From Epiperipatus broadwayi (taxonomy: Eukaryota; Onychophora; Udeonychophora; Euonychophora; Peripatidae), in the NCBI GenBank assembly GCA_028023455.1, contig JAQFVV010006199.1, positions 4,042,972-4,106,971 of the forward strand: a DNA stretch of 64,000 bases, in the 5' to 3' direction. The notes below the pieces were generated by a model, which had not been told where the DNA came from, did no database searches, and was given only the letters and a program-made list of their open reading frames with translations. Positions 60,801 through 64,000 of this stretch are shown here, in pieces (position 1 is the first letter of the stretch; every line of letters begins with the position of its first letter). Position numbers and translations under genes: made by a program.

Positions 60801-63288
60801 CTCTGTTTTTTTTCTAACAGCTGTTTGATAAAGAAAGATTTTTTTTGTAAATGAAATAAAATATATGTACAATAGGTGTCACTTCCTCGATAGAAAGCTT
60901 TCTTTACAGATCTATTTTTGAACATTTACATAGAAAAAGAAATATTCCATTATCTCCAAGTTATAGCTTCTTTTTTTTTTTCAGAAACAAAAAAAATAGC
61001 GTTTCGTTGCTACCTGACTATAAAATACAAACATGTATGTCATGAATCACACACATATAACTATGGTCAATTAATTCCATGTATATAATAAGAATGTGAT
61101 GCATATATATATATATTTGTAACGAAATGGACTTTTCCCCTGATATGCACAAAGATGGATGGGTTCCTCCTGATGGGTAAAGAAGTATATGTTTGTCATC
61201 TGTTTTTATGTATACCTGCACACATTAAATCTGTACCTAGGATAGGAGAGATTAAGATCTAACTAAATAATAATTCTATACTTAATCTCCCTCATTCCTA
61301 TTGAACTTCATTTCCGCTATTTCAAATTTCAAACCAAGGGAGATTTTGAGTGATTATCTTGTCCAGGTTATATTTGTATCATCTGAGTATGAGTAGGTAT
61401 AAAATATGCATATGTTTACCAATGGAAATGGATATGAATATTATGTGTGAATAAATATAATGATTATAAATATATGGATGGATATGATTAATTAAAATTT
61501 GACTACAGAACATCAAACCAAGAATTACATTTTAACATTTAAATAAATTTAATAATCATATTTACAGTGATTAGTATTTAAACAGAGAAAAATTTAAAAC
61601 AACATTATGAAACATTCACTTAGGCATTTGTGGTTATTCTTTGTTTATACTTGGTTTCCATTATTATCCCAAATTCTGAGCCCACAAAGAATAGCCACTT
61701 AATGGCACAATTAATCTGAATAATTTTTGTACTATATATAAAATTACTATACATTTTATTTGAATGATACATTTTTTATCCTTATTTAACATCATGACAG
61801 TTTAAGATCCCCTGTTATGTACGATGTGTGTGCGATAAATGAGAGAGATAACTTTATGACATAAATAAGTAATGAGATACAAAAAGAAAATGTGAATGAA
61901 AAAAAAACAATTAACATAAGCATGAAAATAAACAAAAAAAAGAAAATGTATGTGCTGTGAATATACCAAGGTTTAAATTAAGTACCTATTAGGTAACATC
62001 TTTCCTTTTACGTTTCTATACTGATTGGGCTATTGCATAATCAAGTATACATAGAGTTATTTTATTAAATTTTCATTATGAGTGAACTTTTTTGCCCTAT
62101 ATTAAAGAAAATAACATTATCATATCTAATATACAAACAAATAAATGTAGCTGACATCAACTTTATAACTTGGCTTTAAAGTTTGTATGGAAAATGTCCT
62201 ACTGGCTTGTCCCAGTAATCCATAGTGATTTATTTACATATAGATGGAAATTCATAAGTATTTTTGAACATCTGCCAAGTAGATCATCTTTAATAGCCTT
62301 CAGATTGGTGTTTTGAAATGGAGAGTTATAAGGAGAATGCATAACCAATTGGCTTGATGTTTATTAATCCAGGTGTGGAATGATAGACCAATTTCATGGA
62401 TAAAGATCTTCCTTTCCTGGTGTACCTTTTGCACTTAGCACTGCATGTTTACTTTCATTATTACTTATATTTACTTTAGAAATTTGTTTCAAGTGGACTT
62501 TTATTGCATGCTTTCAGATCTAGGTTTTGTGATCTATAACAGGGAATTAACTATAATTTTTAGAAATTTGAACGATTTGACTTTACTTATACAGACTTTA
62601 AATTTCGAATTTCTTATGCAGTTATATTTTCTTTATGTTTGCCCTTGCTTTTTTAAATACTTATAAATGAGTTTTCTTGTTAATATTAGCACTCCTAATT
62701 GATTGACACTTGTATTTGAAAGCGCTAAGCTAAACTTTGTTATTTGTGAAAAATTCTTATTAACTCCTTCATGTAAGAAATTGAAGGTTCTTCCACAAGT
62801 AATAGAATTTCTCTATCTACTTTTTGAAACAGCTTGTTCTATATCTTCTGCACTTTCATGATCATCCTTTTACTTCATTATTAATATTATATTTAATAAA
62901 TATTCATGTAAGTAATTTATTAATCACCGTAATAAAAGAAAGATTTGATTTTTCTAATATTGTTGGTTTTTTATTTATTTCTTGATTGCCTTCATTCATC
63001 CAATCGAATATGTATAGTTATTTTGGGTTTGCAATCGTGACACATTTAATGTTATATGTTGTAAGCAGTTAGTTGCCATGTCTGTTTAAAAGATTTGGTT
63101 TAAATCTTACTTCTTGTTTATTTAGGTTGGTGTTTAAAGTAGTTATTGGTTTGTGACTTTGTGTTTCTAACATTATCTAATCTGTTGATTAATAAGTAAC
63201 ATTAATGTCACAGAGCTTGAATTAGGGATTGGGCCTCATGGTGTTCACTATGTATTGAAGAGGTGTTGGAGGTATCTGTAACAAAATA
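57850..63288. other. AT-rich spacer
   Basis: No gene recognised. Minor items: T7A7 at 58295-58308; (TA)n at 58371-58384 and 61100-61113; a less AT-rich patch at 61120-61400 with a short inverted pair (GGAGAGATTAAG / CTTAATCTCCCT, 61245-61290); an inverted pair TGGTTATTCTTTGT / ACAAAGAATAGCCA about 61630-61698; a patch of more balanced composition at 62160-62440 without a convincing frame. Confidence 0.5.
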
Positions 63289-63290
63289 CA

Positions 63291-63862
63291 TATGTATTTA
63301 TATATTTAACTATTTCCATCATCTAATATTAAGTATTGAATATCTTTAGAAAGATTAAACTTTATTTAAATTTTCCAATTACATTCAACTGTTAGTAAGA
63401 GCACTCAGGTGAATATTTAACACGACATTTTAAGTATTCTCCTCTTTTCTTCTGGTGTTTCTGGTCTTACCAATGATAATACTAGCATGAGAATCAAACC
63501 TGGATCCTTAGATTCTTGAATATTAAATTTTAATGTAATGCTCTAACCAAGTCATCCTGTCAAAAGCCAGTTAGTTAGAGCATTACATTAAAATTCAATA
63601 TTTAAGAATCTAAGAGTCCAAGTTCTATTCAAATGCCAGTACTGTCACTGGTCAGATCAGTAATGCCTGAAGAAAAAAATAATACCTCTTGATCCATGCA
63701 TATACTAATATGTGTGCTATTACTAACAGTGTCTGTAATTGGAAAATTTAAATAAAGTTTAATTTTTCTAAAGATATCCAATATTTAATATTAGATAATG
63801 GAAATAGTCCAATGTATTAATACAACTAAAATACCATCATCACAAACCTTCAGGAAAACACT
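63291..63862. mobile_element. Family B inverted dimer
   Basis: Left half: CTATTTCCATCATCTAATATTAAG, AAACTTTATTTAAATTTTCC, CTGGTCTTACCAATGATAATACTAGCATGAGAATCAAACCTGG. The centre has mirrored tRNA-like segments: AATGCTCTAACCAA at about 63537 and TTAGTTAGAGCATTACATT at about 63571, only about 25 bp apart. Right half: CAGTACTGTCACTGGTCAG, AATACCTCTTGA, GCATATACTAATATGTG, GGAAATAGTCCAATGTATTAATACAAC. The right end runs into (AT)n at 63863-63887. No clear flanking duplication. Confidence 0.75.
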
Positions 63863-63887
63863 ATATATATATATATATATATATATG

Positions 63888-63960
63888 GGGAATTTTGATA
63901 TGGGGAGTTTAAAGTCTGAGTTCAAGTCCCTTATAATTATATTAAGTTTAGTGCAGAGAA
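63888..63960 (+). repeat. Family C tRNA-like end
   Basis: GGGGAGTTTAAAGTCTGAGTTCAAGTCCC resembles the outer end of the right arm of family C (CTTGAAAGCCTGGGTTCAAATCC), preceded by an (AT)n run as in the 16.8 kb copy. B-box-like GAGTTCAAGTCC is present. Confidence 0.45.
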
Positions 63961-64000
63961 TATACATATATTTAAATATTACATATTCAGCCTGTATTTT

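Noticed and set aside
62445-62666. 73-codon plus-strand frame
   Set aside because: Phe/Leu/Tyr-rich composition expected from AT-rich non-coding sequence; no motif.

Overview
The window is very AT-rich (about three quarters A+T by eye) eukaryotic, almost certainly invertebrate animal, intergenic or intronic DNA. It has no operons, no bacterial-type gene packing and only one convincing host coding piece: an exon at 55087-55316 (+) with good splice sites and a local rise in G+C. Nearly everything else recognisable is mobile DNA in various states of decay, plus microsatellites. I cannot name the species. The AT content and the mix of RTE-like LINEs, a Ty3/gypsy retroelement, hAT-type MITEs and tRNA-related SINEs fit many invertebrates.

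Layout. 1-9 kb: AT-rich spacer with a (TA)n run, the 3' tip of an RTE-like LINE (3786-3876) and a TATA+initiator pair near 5.16 kb. 9.06-11.76 kb: a nearly full-length but dead RTE-like LINE on the minus strand (endonuclease, RT and C-terminal region recognisable) with a clean 109-bp internal tandem duplication. 12.7 kb: the end of a second LINE type. 16.8-17.8 kb: a large palindromic repeat (family C). 18.6, 24.0 and 34.4 kb: three very short tRNA-headed SINEs (family D). 21.5-22.8 kb: the 3' part of a third LINE type with a CCHC motif, lying between inverted 70-bp repeats. 24.8-26.3 kb: an array of family A units. 26.3-27.7 kb: an RTE-like LINE remnant (+). 28.5-32.8 kb: a broken Ty3/gypsy retroelement with gag, protease, RT, RNase H and integrase. 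35.64-36.04 kb: a hAT-type MITE with an 8-bp target duplication. 36.1-39.5 kb: an RTE-like LINE (-) split by family A and B insertions. 41.4-44.8 kb: another RTE-like LINE (+) split by family A. 46.4-47.7 kb and 54.1 kb: more family A. 55.1 kb: the exon. 56.7-57.85 kb: a TCTA/TCTG microsatellite, a degenerate pyrimidine-rich zone and a long (AAT)n. 63.3-63.96 kb: family B and C pieces.

The most interesting pattern is that families A and B, and probably C, are long inverted-repeat (hairpin) elements like MITEs, yet where ends can be defined they carry 13-16 bp target-site duplications. That length is typical of LINE-mediated retroposition rather than cut-and-paste transposition. Family B has tRNA-like promoter boxes at the centre of the palindrome, so it looks like a head-to-head SINE dimer. 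RTE-like LINE copies lie next to or around several of them and are a plausible, unproven source of the copying machinery. The relative order of insertion can be read directly: LINE first, then family A, then family B inside A.
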